Source of the DNA: Sisyra terminalis
Lineage: Eukaryota; Arthropoda; Insecta; Neuroptera; Sisyridae
Direction: 5' to 3'
DNA: 64,000 bases
NCBI GenBank assembly: GCA_958496175.1
Contig: OY292280.1
Coordinates: forward strand, 22,134,001 to 22,198,000
The notes under the pieces were generated by a model. The model did no database searches. It worked only from the letters and a program-made list of their open reading frames with translations, and was not told the origin of the DNA. Made by a program: the position numbers and the translations under genes. Positions within the stretch are counted from its first letter, which is position 1, and every line of letters begins with the position of its first letter. Shown piece after piece: positions 14,353 through 23,478 of the stretch.

Positions 14353-17300
14353 TGGAAAATTGAAACAGGAAATTAAATTGTTGAAAGTCTATGCGAAAAA
14401 ATTCGACTGATATTGGGTCATTTAAAGAAGGTGACTTTTCATTATGAGGTCTAGTTTTCTCTACGGATTCTGGATTAAGGCTATCAAGTGAAATATAATA
14501 GGAAATCAATTTTGTCCTGTGTGCCAAAAGACACCCGCAATATCGTTTCAAACTTTCAAAAAGGACAAATTTCTAATGCATAAAAAGGACATAAGGGATG
14601 TTTTCCTCACTAAATTATAGTTGAATATTATAAACTAAACCATTCTTAACCACTATGCAAAAAATAAAAAGCATTTGTTACGTATATCTTTGGAAAATTG
14701 AAACTGGAAATTAAATTGATGAAAGTCTATGCGAAAAAATTCGACTGATATTGGGTCATTTAAAGAAGGTGACTTTTCATTATGAGGTCTAGTTTTCTCA
14801 ACGGATTTTGAATTAAGGCAATCAAGTGAAATATAATAGGAAAAAAATTTTGTCCTGTGAGCCAAAAGACACCCGCAATATCGTTTCAAACTTTCAAAAA
14901 GGACAATTTTCTAATGCATAAAAAGGACATAAGGGACGTTTTCCTCACTAAATTAAAGTTGAATATTATAAACTAAACCATTCTTAACCACTATGCAAAA
15001 AATAAAAAGCATTTGTTACGTATAACTTTGGAAAATTGAAACTGGAAATTAAATTGTTGAAAGTCTATGCGAAAAAATTCGACTGATATTGGGTCATTTA
15101 AAGAAGGTGACTTTTCATTATGAGGTCTAGTTTTCTCAACGGATTCTGAATTAAGGCTATCAAGTGAAATATAATAGGAAATCAATTTTGTCCTGTGTGC
15201 CAAAAGACACCCGCAATATCGTTTCAAACTTTCAAAAAGGACAATTTTCTAATGCATAAAAAGGACATAAGGGATGTTTTCCTTCACTAATTTAAAGATG
15301 AATATTATAAACTAAACCATTCTTAACCACTATGCAAAAAATAAAATGCATTTGTTACGTACATTTTTGGAAAATTGAAACTGGAAATTAAATTGATGAA
15401 AGTCTATGCGAAAAAATTCGACTGATATTGGGTCATTTAATGAAGGTGACTTTTCATTATGAGGTCTAGTTTTCTCAACGGATTCTGAATTAAGGCTATC
15501 AAGTGAAATATAATAGGAAAACAATTTTGTCCTGTGTGCCAAAAGACACCCGCAATATCGTTTCAAACTTTCAAAAAGGACAAATTTCTAATGCATAAAA
15601 AGGACATAAGGGATGTTTTCCTTCACTAATTTAAAGATGAATATTATAAACTAAACCATTCTTAACCACTATGCAAAAAATAAAAAGCATTTGTTACGTA
15701 CATTTTTGGAAAATTGAAACTGGAAATTAAATTGATGAAAGTCTATGCGAAAAAATTCGACTGATATTGGGTCATTTAATGAAGGTGACTTTTCATTATG
15801 AGGTCTAGTTTTCTCAACGGATTCTGAATTAAGGCTATCAAGTGAAATATAATAGGAAAACAATTTTGTCCTGTGTGCCAAAAGACACCCGCATTATCGT
15901 TTCAAACTTTCAAAAAGGACAATTTTCTAATGCATAAAAAGGACATAAGGGATGTTTTCCTCACTAAATTAAAGTTGAATATTATAAACTATACCATTCT
16001 TAACCACTATGCAAAAATAAAAAGCATTTGTTACGTATATCTTTGGAAAATTGAAACTGGAAATTATATTGTTGAAAGTCTATGCGAAAAAATTCGACTG
16101 ATATTGGGTCATTTAAAGAAGGTGACTTTTCATTATGAGGTCTAGTTTTCTCAACGGATTCTGAATTAAGGCTATCAAGTGAAATATAATAGGAAATCAA
16201 TTTTGTCCTGTGTGCCAAAAGACACCCGCAATATCGTTTCAAACTTTCAAAAAGGACAATTTTCTAATGCATAAAAAGGACATACGGGATGTTTTCCTTC
16301 TCTAATTTAAAGATGAATATTATAAACTAAACCATTCTTAACCACTATGCAAAAAATAAAAAGCATTTGTTACGTACATTTTTGGAAAATTGAAACTGGA
16401 AATTAAATTGATGAAAGTCTATGCGAAAAAATTCGACTGATATTGGGTCATTTAATGAAGGTGACTTTTCATTATGAGGTCTAGTTTTCTCAACGGATTC
16501 TGAATTAAGGCTATCAAGTGAAATATAATAGGAAAACAATTTTGTCCTGTGTGCCAAAAGACACCCGCATTATCGTTTCAAACTTTCTAAAAGGACAATT
16601 TTCTAATGCATATAAAGGACATAAGGGATGTTTTCCTTCACTAAATTAATGTTGAATATTATAAACTAAACCATTCTTAACCACTATGCAAAAATAAAAA
16701 GCATTTGTTTCGTATATCTTTGGAAAATTGAAACTGGAAATTAAATTGTTGAAAGTCTAAGCGAAAAAATTCGACTGATATTGGGTCATTTAAAGAAGGT
16801 GACTTTTCATTATGAGGTCTAGTTTTCTCAACGGATTCTGAATTAAGGCTATCAAGTGAAATATAATAGGAAATCAATTTTGTCCTGTGTGCCAAAAGAC
16901 ACCCGCAATATCGTTTCAAACTTTCAAAAAGGACAATTTTCTAATGCATAAAAAGGACATAAGGGATGTTTTCCTTCACTAATTTAAAGATGAATATTAT
17001 AAACTAAACCATTCTTAACCACTATGCAAAAAATAAAAAGCATTTGTTACGTACATTTTTGGAAAATTGAACCTGGAAATTAAATTGATGAAAGTCTATG
17101 CGAAAAAATTCGACTGATATTGGGTCATTTAATGAAGGTGACTTTTCATTATGAGGTCTAGTTTTCTCAACGGATTCTGAATTAAGGCTATCAAGTGAAA
17201 TATAATAGGAAAACAATTTTGTCCGGTGTGCCCAAAGACACCCGCAATATCGTTTCAAACTTTCAAAAAGGACAATTTTCTAATGCATATAAAGGACATA

Positions 17301-18075
17301 AGGGATGTTTTCCTTCACTAAATTAAAGTAGAATATTATAAACTAAACCATTCTTAACCACTATGCAAAAAATAAAAAGCATTTGTTACGTATATCTTTG
17401 GAAAATTGAAACTGGAAATTAAATTGTTGAAAGTCTAAGCGAAAAAATTCGACTGATATTGGGTCATTTAAAGAAGGTGACTTTTCATTATGAGGTCTAG
17501 TTTTCTCAACGGATTCTGAATTAAGGCTATCAAGTGAAATATAATAGGAAATCAATTTTGTCCTGTGTGCCAAACGACACCCGCAATATCGTTTCAAACT
17601 TTCAAAAAGGACAATTTTCTAATGCATAAAAAGGACATAAGGGATGTTTTCCTCACTAAATTAAAGTAGAATATTATAAACTAAACCATTCTTAACCACT
17701 ATGCAAAAAATAAAAAGCATTTGTTTCGTATATCTTTGGAAAATTGATACTGGAAATTAAATTGATGAAAGTCTATGCGAAAAAATTCGACTGATATTGG
17801 GTCATTTAAAGAAGGTGACTTTTCATTTTGAGGTCTAGTTTTCTCAACGGATTCTGAATTAAGGCTATCAAGTGAAATATAATAGGAAAACAATTTTGTC
17901 CTGTGTGCCAAAAGACACCCGCAATATCGTTTCAAACTTTCAAAAAGGACAATTTTCTAATGCATATAAAGGACATAAGGGATGTTTTCCTTCACTAAAT
18001 TAAAGTAGAATATTATAAACTAAACCATTCTTAACCACTATGCAAAAAATAAAAAGCATTTGTTACGTATATCTT
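14353..18075 (+). repeat. 11-monomer higher-order repeat, copy 2
   Basis: Tandem second copy of the preceding block, offset 3,723 bp, with only a few visible differences (for example AACCACTATGC against AATCACTATGC at 10925, and CTGGATTAAG against CTGAATTAAG). It ends near 18075, where GAAACAGG of the expected next period is replaced by GAAACTGG. From there the array continues with the block that is also found at 9440-10190. Confidence 0.9.
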
Positions 18076-18650
18076 TGGAAAATTGAAACTGGAAATTAAA
18101 TTGATGAAAGTCTATGCGAAAAAATTCGACTGATATTGGGTCATTTAATGAAGGTGACTTTTCATTATGAGGTCTAGTTTTCTCAACGGATTCTGAATTA
18201 AGGCTATCAAGTGAAATTTAATAGGAAAAAAATTTTGTCCTGTGTGCCAAAAGACATCCGCAATATCGTTTCATACTTTCAAAAAGGACAATTTTTTAAT
18301 GCATAAAAAGGACATAAGGGATGTTTTCCTCACTAAATTAAAGTTGAATATTATAAACTATACCATTCTTAACCACTATGCAAAAAATAAAAAGCATTTG
18401 TTACGAATATCTTTGGAAAATTGAAACTGGAAATTAAATTGTTGAAAGTCTATGCGAAAAAATTCGACTGACATTGGGTCATTTGAAGAAGGTGACTTTT
18501 CATTATGAGGTCTAGTTTTCTCAACGGATTCTGAATTAAGGCTATCAAGTGAAATATAATAGGAAATCAATTTTGACCTGTGTGCCAAAAGACACCCGCA
18601 ATATCGTTTCAAACTTTCAAAAAGGACAATTTTCAAATGCATAAAAAGGA
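17900..18650 (+). repeat. Two-monomer satellite block, right copy
   Basis: Near-identical to 9440-10190, 25 monomers away. Differences include TTTTGACCTG for TTTTGTCCTG and CATAAAAAGG for CATATAAAGG. It forms the last part of array 1 before the array breaks off into arm M1. Confidence 0.8.
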
Positions 18651-19048
18651 CATAAGGGATGTTTTCCTTCACTAAATTAAAGTAGAATATTATAAACTAA
18701 ACCATTCTTAACCACTATGCAAAAAATAAAAAGCTTTTGTTGGAAAACTTTTAGGTCCTTGATCCTTTTTTTCAAGAAAACAAATTTGTATTTAAATAGC
18801 ATTAGCTAGCACAATAGGTGAATTTTAAATATCGAAAAAACCATTAACGATATCGAAAACTTTAGGTTTTATTGGATTTTTGTTTCGATCGTAACGTAAT
18901 ATAGCTATGGTGTGAATTTCATCGAGAAATTCGACAAACATTTTTTTGAAAAAAATCGACGTACATTTGGTCGACGAAATAAAATTTCTCAGAAGAGAAA
19001 AAAAAAAGTTTTTCCCCTTAAGCTATTCCGGGACCAAATTTATACCAT

Positions 19049-19113
19049 CGATAGAGTAATTCAAGCGCTATCGAATGAGCCTACTATCGTTAACCTACGA
19101 TCGATAGTTATCG
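19049..19113. promoter_or_regulatory. CGATA/TATCG motif cluster
   Basis: Five CGATA motifs, on either strand, fall in 65 bp: 19049-19053, 19069-19073, 19085-19089, 19102-19106 and 19109-19113. In Drosophila, CGATA clusters bind BEAF-32, and the overlapping TATCGATA motif binds DREF, at insulators and housekeeping promoters. Whether this organism has such factors is unknown. The cluster is kept in the other five arms with a few substitutions. Confidence 0.35.
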
Positions 19114-19440
19114 CTACAAATGGCTTTGAAGTTGGAAAAAGTGAAAAAAATCGCCAATTTAGGCCTATTTTTGGGATTCTTCAGAATTTCTGCCGGAAAA
19201 TTTTCGCCAAAAAAATGAAAAATTGTATAATTAAAAATGATTTTTAGGCTTCTCGGAGCGTAACTAAGCCATTCCCGAAATCCCATTTCACTAAATTCGA
19301 AAATTCGAGGTCCCCCCCCCAAAAAAAAAAAACCGAAAAAATTGACTTCAGGATATGTTTTTTAGGCCTCCCGTGACGTAACTAAGCCATTCCCAGAGTC
19401 CTACTTCCCGAAAATCGAAAATTCGGTAATTTTTCGGGAA

Positions 19441-19498
19441 TGACGTCATTGGGTGGCGACGTATGTGTGACGTCATATATATGAAAAGAGGGACGTCA
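19441..19498. promoter_or_regulatory. CRE-like TGACGTCA cluster in M1
   Basis: Perfect TGACGTCA palindromes (the consensus bound by CREB/ATF bZIP proteins) sit at 19441-19448 and 19468-19475. A third site nearby has decayed to GGACGTCA. A TGACGTAA variant precedes them. Perfect 8-bp palindromes this closely spaced are unlikely by chance in AT-rich DNA, but binding is untested. Confidence 0.45.
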
Positions 19499-19686
19499 CA
19501 AAACCATTGAGCAAAAATAAAATGAAAAATATATAGCATCATCGATCGATCATTTCGAACCCCGAAAGGTTGGAACTGTTCGATCGAATATTTCGATGAT
19601 ACAATGTCTGGAATGAGGAATTAATGTTAATTAGATATATAATAAGCTGTAAGGAATAGAAATCAATTATTAGAAATTATAAAAAT

Positions 19687-19762
19687 CCGGGACCAATCGG
19701 GATGCGAACCAGGGACCTCGACTCCGAACAACAGCAACGGCGACCAAGACGACTCGGCTATC
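19687..19762 (-). other. tRNA-like module (type 1), M1
   Basis: On the - strand, TAGCCGAGTCGTCTTGG resembles a Pol III A box. About 35-40 nt later GGTTCGCATCC resembles a B box (consensus GGTTCGANNCC). The spacing and GC-rich body fit a tRNA-derived SINE head or tRNA pseudogene. I could not fold a convincing acceptor stem or seven-base anticodon loop, so it is not called a tRNA gene. It is followed on the - strand by ATTTTTATAATTTC. Confidence 0.5.
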
Positions 19763-20227
19763 AGATGATATATGTAAATGACCTTAAAACTCATACATAA
19801 ACAATTCTTATGAGATTTTTGGAAAATTGAAAAAAAAATTCGATCGATGGAGTTGGAATTTTCCAAAAATATTTTAACCATAGCTGCTCCATGTTAAAGT
19901 TGGAAAATTTTACTAAAAACATTGCAACATTTTAAGATCCTTGATCCTTTTTTTCGAAAAAAACAACATTTGTATTTCAAATGAATTTCTTCAGAAAATT
20001 AAAATGTATATATAAAAAAAATCGATAAGGAAATCAAAAAGTTAAGATATTTTTCGATATTGTCTTTATCGTATTATTCGATAATCTATCGAAAAATATT
20101 GAACTTACCTTACTTACCTAATCGTTGCATTATCTTAACTTTTCTTTGTATCTTAACTCTGAAATATAAAATTCAGGAGGACGGGTGCGGAAAATCAAAT
20201 TGAAGCAATATGTTCAATTAACATAAA

Positions 20228-20233
20228 TTTATT
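20228..20233 (-). other. Polyadenylation signal AATAAA on - strand
   Basis: AATAAA reading on the - strand lies about 340 nt downstream of the stop codon of the last gene fragment (20570-20572). That is consistent with the 3' end of a captured transcript. The equivalent + strand signal in M2 is at 23902-23907. Confidence 0.35.
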
Positions 20234-20569
20234 AATGTTAAATATCAATACAGTTTATAATAAATTACAATATTAGTTTTTCCATTATTACAATAGTTTA
20301 TATAATTTATGTAAAAGTATCAATTATTATAATCATATAGAAATATTAAGTTAATTAAATTTTCTTGATTTACAGATATTTTCACTATTTATCACTTAAA
20401 CCACTTTATCACTTAAACCACTTTATAACTTCACATTCACTGAATTATTAAAACACAATTTTCAGCTCTGATTGTTGTAGTAAATCCATTAGTGATTTTC
20501 TCGGTAGATATCAATTGTGGAAATGATATCCTATATGAATTTGATGGATGATCCTCCAATGATCCGCAT

Positions 20570-20650
20570 TTATTCCTCAAACGTCCATTCGGAAATGATG
20601 AACATCTCAACTCCAATGAATAATTCTCCGTTGTCTTCGGTCAGCTTCTT
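20570..20650 (-). pseudogene. Captured-gene fragment, exon B, M1 copy
   Basis: On the - strand an acceptor TTCGTTCCAG-like site (here TTTTTTCGTTCCAG) is followed by a 26-codon open stretch beginning Lys-Lys-Leu-Thr-Glu-Asp-Asn-Gly and ending Trp-Thr-Phe-Glu-Glu-stop. The 26-codon length is the same in the M1, M2, M3, M4 and M5 copies. The frame does not match the frame that is open in exon A, so the two cannot be joined into one open protein as they stand. No family recognised. Confidence 0.35.
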
Positions 20651-20718
20651 CTGGAACGAAAAAATCAATAAATAATCAAAAATCAATATTTGGAAGTCTC
20701 AAAAGTACAGCGACTTAC

Positions 20719-20800
20719 CAATTATTTATCTCCCAACAAGATGATACATTCTTTAGTGCAAAAACAATGTCTTTGTCCATAGTTTCTTGGTAATTTGGAT
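20719..20800 (-). pseudogene. Captured-gene fragment, exon A, M1 copy
   Basis: 82-nt segment on the - strand bounded by TTTTTACAG and GTAAGT, consensus acceptor and donor. One frame is open throughout (Pro-Asn-Tyr-Gln-Glu-Thr ... Cys-Trp-Glu-Ile-Asn-Asn-Trp). Splicing to exon B would create TGA at the junction; reading through gives TAA within one codon. It looks like a fragment of a once-coding exon. The protein is not recognised. Confidence 0.35.
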
Positions 20801-21150
20801 CTGTAAAAATATATTTTATGATTATTTAATCAAATTATACTTTCTAGCTACATTAACATGTATAGGTACTGGGGAACATATAATTTACATAATGAAAACA
20901 TTGGTTGCTTCTGCATTTATTAACACAAAAGTCACTTCCAATTCTTTTTCATTTACCTATGTAGCATAGATTTAACACTTGTGGGAACGTCACTGGACTT
21001 TTTACATTTCACATTAAACATGCTGTGCAAATTTTTCCATATACAAAGCCCATTGAAGGTATGAAATTGTGCATCAATTTGGAGGCAGATGAAATCATCA
21101 AACCCTTCAATATTCAAGTGCTTCTAACTTCGTCAAATAGGTAAGGGATG

Positions 21151-21210
21151 ACTTTGTAGCCGGGCTGATAAGTATGTTGAGGGAACAATCTCCGGGTTCG
21201 AACCTTGAAA
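21151..21210 (+). other. tRNA-like module (type 2)
   Basis: TAGCCGGGCTGATAAG (A-box-like) is followed by GGGTTCGAACC (perfect B box core at 21195-21204). The body ATGTTGAGGGAACAATCTCC is shared with the - strand module at 28755-28820. It follows an F-type leader (TGCTGTGCAAATTTTTCC ... AAGGGATGA), suggesting that leader and tRNA-like head belong to one short interspersed element family. Confidence 0.5.
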
Positions 21211-21352
21211 TTGCCATATGAAGGATATCCGTAGATGGTGTCCGGTCGCTGCTTATTGCTTAAATACATTTCTTACAGTTGTATCTAGCTACTCGAGGAC
21301 CAATCTTTAAATGGAGTCATCAAAAAATGAACAAGACCTAACATTTAATTAT

Positions 21353-21590
21353 TTATGTCAATAGGAAATGAGGATTGTTTTCTGAAAATTTGTACAGTAC
21401 CTGCAGCATTTCTTCGGACGTTTTCCAGATGATTTTCTGAAAAATAAACGATGGTAAGTGCAAGTGTTTTATTCCTGTAAAAAGTTGTTACTTTCAATTC
21501 GAAAAGGTTTGCAACTACCTTTGGGGCATAGACGGTATAGACCCAAAGAATAATAAGTGTCAATTTCACCAAACAATCGTTCCTATTCAT
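21353..21590 (-). CDS. Candidate short secreted peptide, two exons (copy 1)
   Basis: A true ATG at 21590 opens a 24-codon exon (21519-21590) encoding MNRNDCLVKL then a hydrophobic run and VYTVYAPK, which resembles a signal peptide. It is followed by GTAGTT. An 82-nt intron ending TTATTTTTCAG would join in phase 0 to 21353-21436 (Lys-Ile-Ile-Trp-Lys-Thr-Ser ... Leu-Leu-Thr-stop), giving about 51 residues. Unspliced, the frame runs 81 codons. YTVYAPK is faintly reminiscent of the N-terminal strand of alpha-2-macroglobulin/TEP proteins, but seven residues prove nothing. The copy at 48271-48517 has an indel that changes the C-terminus, which argues against strong constraint. It may be a gene fragment carried by the repeat. 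Confidence 0.2.
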
Positions 21591-21905
21591 AGTAGGTAAG
21601 TTTTATTCCGTTTTCACCGGAAAATATGCAGATTTCTGCTACTCTCCGGAACGATTTACTGGACGGCTATGCTGGAACCGGAGGTTTCGAATTCGATTGG
21701 CGAATGAGCCCAATATGTTTTGCTACCATAATAATTGGTTTTAATTTCTTTTAACTTACGTTGGCTCACATTATCACTTAATAACATGAACCCTCGTTTC
21801 CGAATTTTAGCACCATGTGTTCAATCGATCAACGATAGCCTTCGACATTTGGAAATGATTGATTGATCGATCGATGATTTACCTATATGTTTTTCCAATT
21901 AAATC

Positions 21906-22040
21906 ATGGTTAAGGATGATTTAATCTTTAATATTCAACTCAATTTTGGCGAAACAAAACATCCCTTATATCCTTTTTAAGCACTCGAAAATTGTCCTTT
22001 TTGAAAATTTGAATCGATATTGCGATATTGGTTCGAAAAA
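21906..22040 (-). repeat. Degenerate satellite monomer, reverse orientation
   Basis: The - strand reads ATCGATTCAAATTTTCAAAA, then GGACAATTTTCGAGTGC, then GGATATAAGGGATGTTTTG and TTGAATATTAAAGATTAAATC. It aligns with the array monomer segment ATATCGTTTCAAACTTTC ... GGACATAAGGGATGTTTTCC ... TTGAATATTATAAAC. It is clearly more diverged than any monomer in the arrays and runs antisense to them. In the second macro-unit the same place holds two such monomers. Confidence 0.8.
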
Positions 22041-22200
22041 ATCCTTTATTTAACGGTGTTACAGGCGATTGAAGATTGGATGGTTTTATGATTTTTTCTG
22101 CCACATGGATTGACGATTTCATCCCTTAAACGAGCTTTGTTTTCGAAATAATTAGCACAGCTTGTATGGGAGGACTTAAACTTTCTGTTTGGATTTCTCC
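22041..22200 (-). repeat. F-type leader, reverse orientation
   Basis: On the - strand, CATACAAGCTGTGCTAATT, GTTTAAGGGATGAAATCGTC and GTGGCAGAAAAAATCAT match block F at about 305-400. F-type leader and monomer are adjacent here, in the same relative order as F and array, which makes this a single-copy reversed version of the F-plus-satellite arrangement. Confidence 0.75.
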
Positions 22201-22821
22201 ATTGTAAGTTTGTTCAATTTTTACCAGTTTCCATGTAGTCAATTGCATCTCTTATGTGTGAAAAATCAAAAGCAGTAAGTTCATAATTCAGTTTTTAAAT
22301 TATTGTTTTTTTTTCTAACAAATCTAATTTGTTGACAATTCGAATTGTTTAGAATTTTAAATTAAGACAACGCCAAAATGCATTCGACTTTTGTTGGAAG
22401 CTACGAGTACATCTACCTGACTCATAGGTGGCACTAAAAACTTAAGGTGGTTCAATTGACATACATGTCAAAAGTTCGCACGTTGTAGCATAGATGGAGG
22501 TACGATACATGTCAATGTGACAGCTTATTTTTGAAAGTTATTAGTTCTTAATTGACTTTAGTTTATCCAATTAAATTGAATATTTTATGTTATGGTTGTT
22601 TGAGCTGATGGCCAATGTTACATTTTAACTTCATAAAATCAGAATCGAATTAAATAAATGTGAAACAGATAATGTTTATTGTGAAATTGTAGGTATGGAC
22701 GCAATGTTTATATGAGATTATATGTACTTTCTGTTACTTTGGTAGATATTTTCCAACGTTTAACTAACTAAAGAACGACAAAAATGTATTTTTAAAATAT
22801 ATTTAAAAATAATTCATTCAG

Positions 22822-22975
22822 AGAAGAATCTAATCAAATCATCTGTAAATGTAAGCCACTGGGAGTGCAGCTTAAGTATTGTGAATATCAGAAGAATATA
22901 TCAATCCACGGGATAAACAGGAAGATAATAAAAGATCAGGTTTTGATCACCGAATTAGGCATAATAGCGACTTAA
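22822..22975 (+). pseudogene. Captured-gene fragment, exon X, M2 copy
   Basis: After an acceptor-like AATTCATTCAG, one frame (phase 2 entry) reads Glu-Glu-Ser-Asn-Gln-Ile-Ile-Cys-Lys-Cys-Lys and continues through Tyr-Cys-Glu-Tyr-Gln-Lys-Asn to a TAA at 22973. In M3 the same frame runs on for about 25 more residues, so this copy is interrupted. It precedes exons A and B in the same orientation, as one gene would. Protein family not recognised. Confidence 0.3.
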
Positions 22976-23020
22976 ACCATGGTTGTAATTGAAAGTCCTC
23001 CTCATGGAGAGCTGATTTTT

Positions 23021-23132
23021 GCAATACAGTTAAGAATGATTCAGTTTTAAATGGCAGCAATTTTCTGCGAAAGAAAACCATCTCTTATATCCTTTTTATG
23101 TACTTGAAAATTGTCCTTTTTGAAACTTTGAA
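23021..23132 (-). repeat. Satellite-like fragment in M2, reverse orientation
   Basis: The - strand contains TTTCAAAAAGGACAATTTTC, CATAAAAAGGATATAAGAGATGG and ATTCTTAACTGTATTGC. These align in order with the monomer segments TTTCAAAAAGGACAATTTTC, CATAAAAAGGACATAAGGGATG and ATTCTTAACCACTATGC. It is more diverged than the monomers at 21906-22040. Confidence 0.7.
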
Positions 23133-23313
23133 AAAACAGCCCTTATCAGAAAAAGCAATCTTGCAACTTTGTTAATAAATGCAGAAGTTTAGCAATCATT
23201 GTTTCATTATGGAAATTATGTAAATGGGCTGCGCCATATGTTCCCCAGTCTACATGTTAATGTCCCTAAAAAATTACAATTTGTTTAAATATTAATAAAA
23301 TATATTTTTACAG

Positions 23314-23402
23314 ATCCATACCAAGACATACTAAGAATCTGAGGCCCAAGACATTGTTTTTGCGCTAAAGAAAGTATCATCATTTTGGGAGATAAATGAT
23401 GG
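23314..23402 (+). pseudogene. Captured-gene fragment, exon A, M2 copy
   Basis: Bounded by TTTTTACAG and GTAAGTCG. Relative to M1 and M3 it has about seven extra bases and changes near its start that put TGA in the otherwise open frame, so this copy is broken. M5 has the same lesion, so it predates duplication of the 28-kb unit. Confidence 0.35.
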
Positions 23403-23478
23403 GTAAGTCGCTGTACTTTTGAGACCTCCAAATATTTTATTATTGATTTTTGATTATTTATTGATCTTTTCGTTCCAG

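Larger units (their letters stand above)
641..18741 (+). repeat. Satellite array 1, ~338 bp monomer, about 53 copies
   Basis: Head-to-tail tandem array with all monomers in one orientation. Successive copies of landmarks such as CCACTATGCAAAAAATAAA or TCCTGTGTGCCAAAAGACAC lie 338-339 bp apart. Monomers differ by scattered substitutions and 1-bp indels; the best-marked variant pairs are CTCAC/CTTCAC, GATGAAAG/GTTGAAAG and GTATATC/GTACATT. Since 338 is not a multiple of 3, no frame continues across monomers, so the array is not a repetitive protein gene. The array ends in mid-monomer at the sequence GCTTTTGTT, directly against arm M1. Higher-order blocks inside it are listed separately. Confidence 0.97.
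18740..20935 (+). mobile_element. Complex arm M1, + orientation (truncated)
   Basis: First of six copies of an arm beginning TTGGAAAACTTTTAGGTCC. It is matched as reverse complement by about 23200-25385 and directly by 25570 onwards and 45667 onwards. Unlike M4 it lacks the palindromic core at its start, because the satellite abuts it directly. In order it holds a CGATA cluster, a C-run/A-run, two related GTAACTAAGCCATTC segments, a TGACGTCA cluster, GATCGATC-rich DNA, a tRNA-like module, an internal second copy of the CCTTGATCCTTTTTTTC motif, a polyadenylation signal and gene fragments on the - strand. Homology to M3 fades after about 20930. No transposase or reverse transcriptase is seen, so it is called non-autonomous mobile-element material by inference. 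Confidence 0.7.
20936..21905. repeat. Spacer block between arms M1 and M2
   Basis: About 1 kb of moderately AT-rich sequence, repeated almost identically at 47863-48832. It contains an F-related stretch (TGCTGTGCAAATTTTTCC at about 21020), a tRNA-like module, a candidate short spliced ORF on the - strand, and a GATCGATC-rich end (about 21860-21880). Between 21600 and 21850 nothing recognisable was found apart from a short CCGGA inverted motif and a good donor-like AGGTAAGT on the + strand at 21592-21599. Confidence 0.6.

Noticed and set aside
641..18741. CRISPR-like direct repeat array
   Set aside because: Repeats are 338 bp, contiguous and without spacers; no cas genes; the context is eukaryotic.
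641..18741. Helitron-type ends (CTAGT next to a hairpin in the monomer, near GAGGTCTAGTTTTC)
   Set aside because: No stable hairpin lies just upstream of CTAG, no TC start at a matching boundary and no Rep/helicase sequence in the window.
18912..19247. Arm reading frames of 60-111 codons (for example 18912-19247 +, 19663-19881 -, 24593-24841 +, 45752-45991 -) as genes
   Set aside because: Both strands are open in the same low-complexity AT-rich DNA; several run through tRNA-like modules or homopolymers, and frames shift between arm copies. No conserved motif seen.
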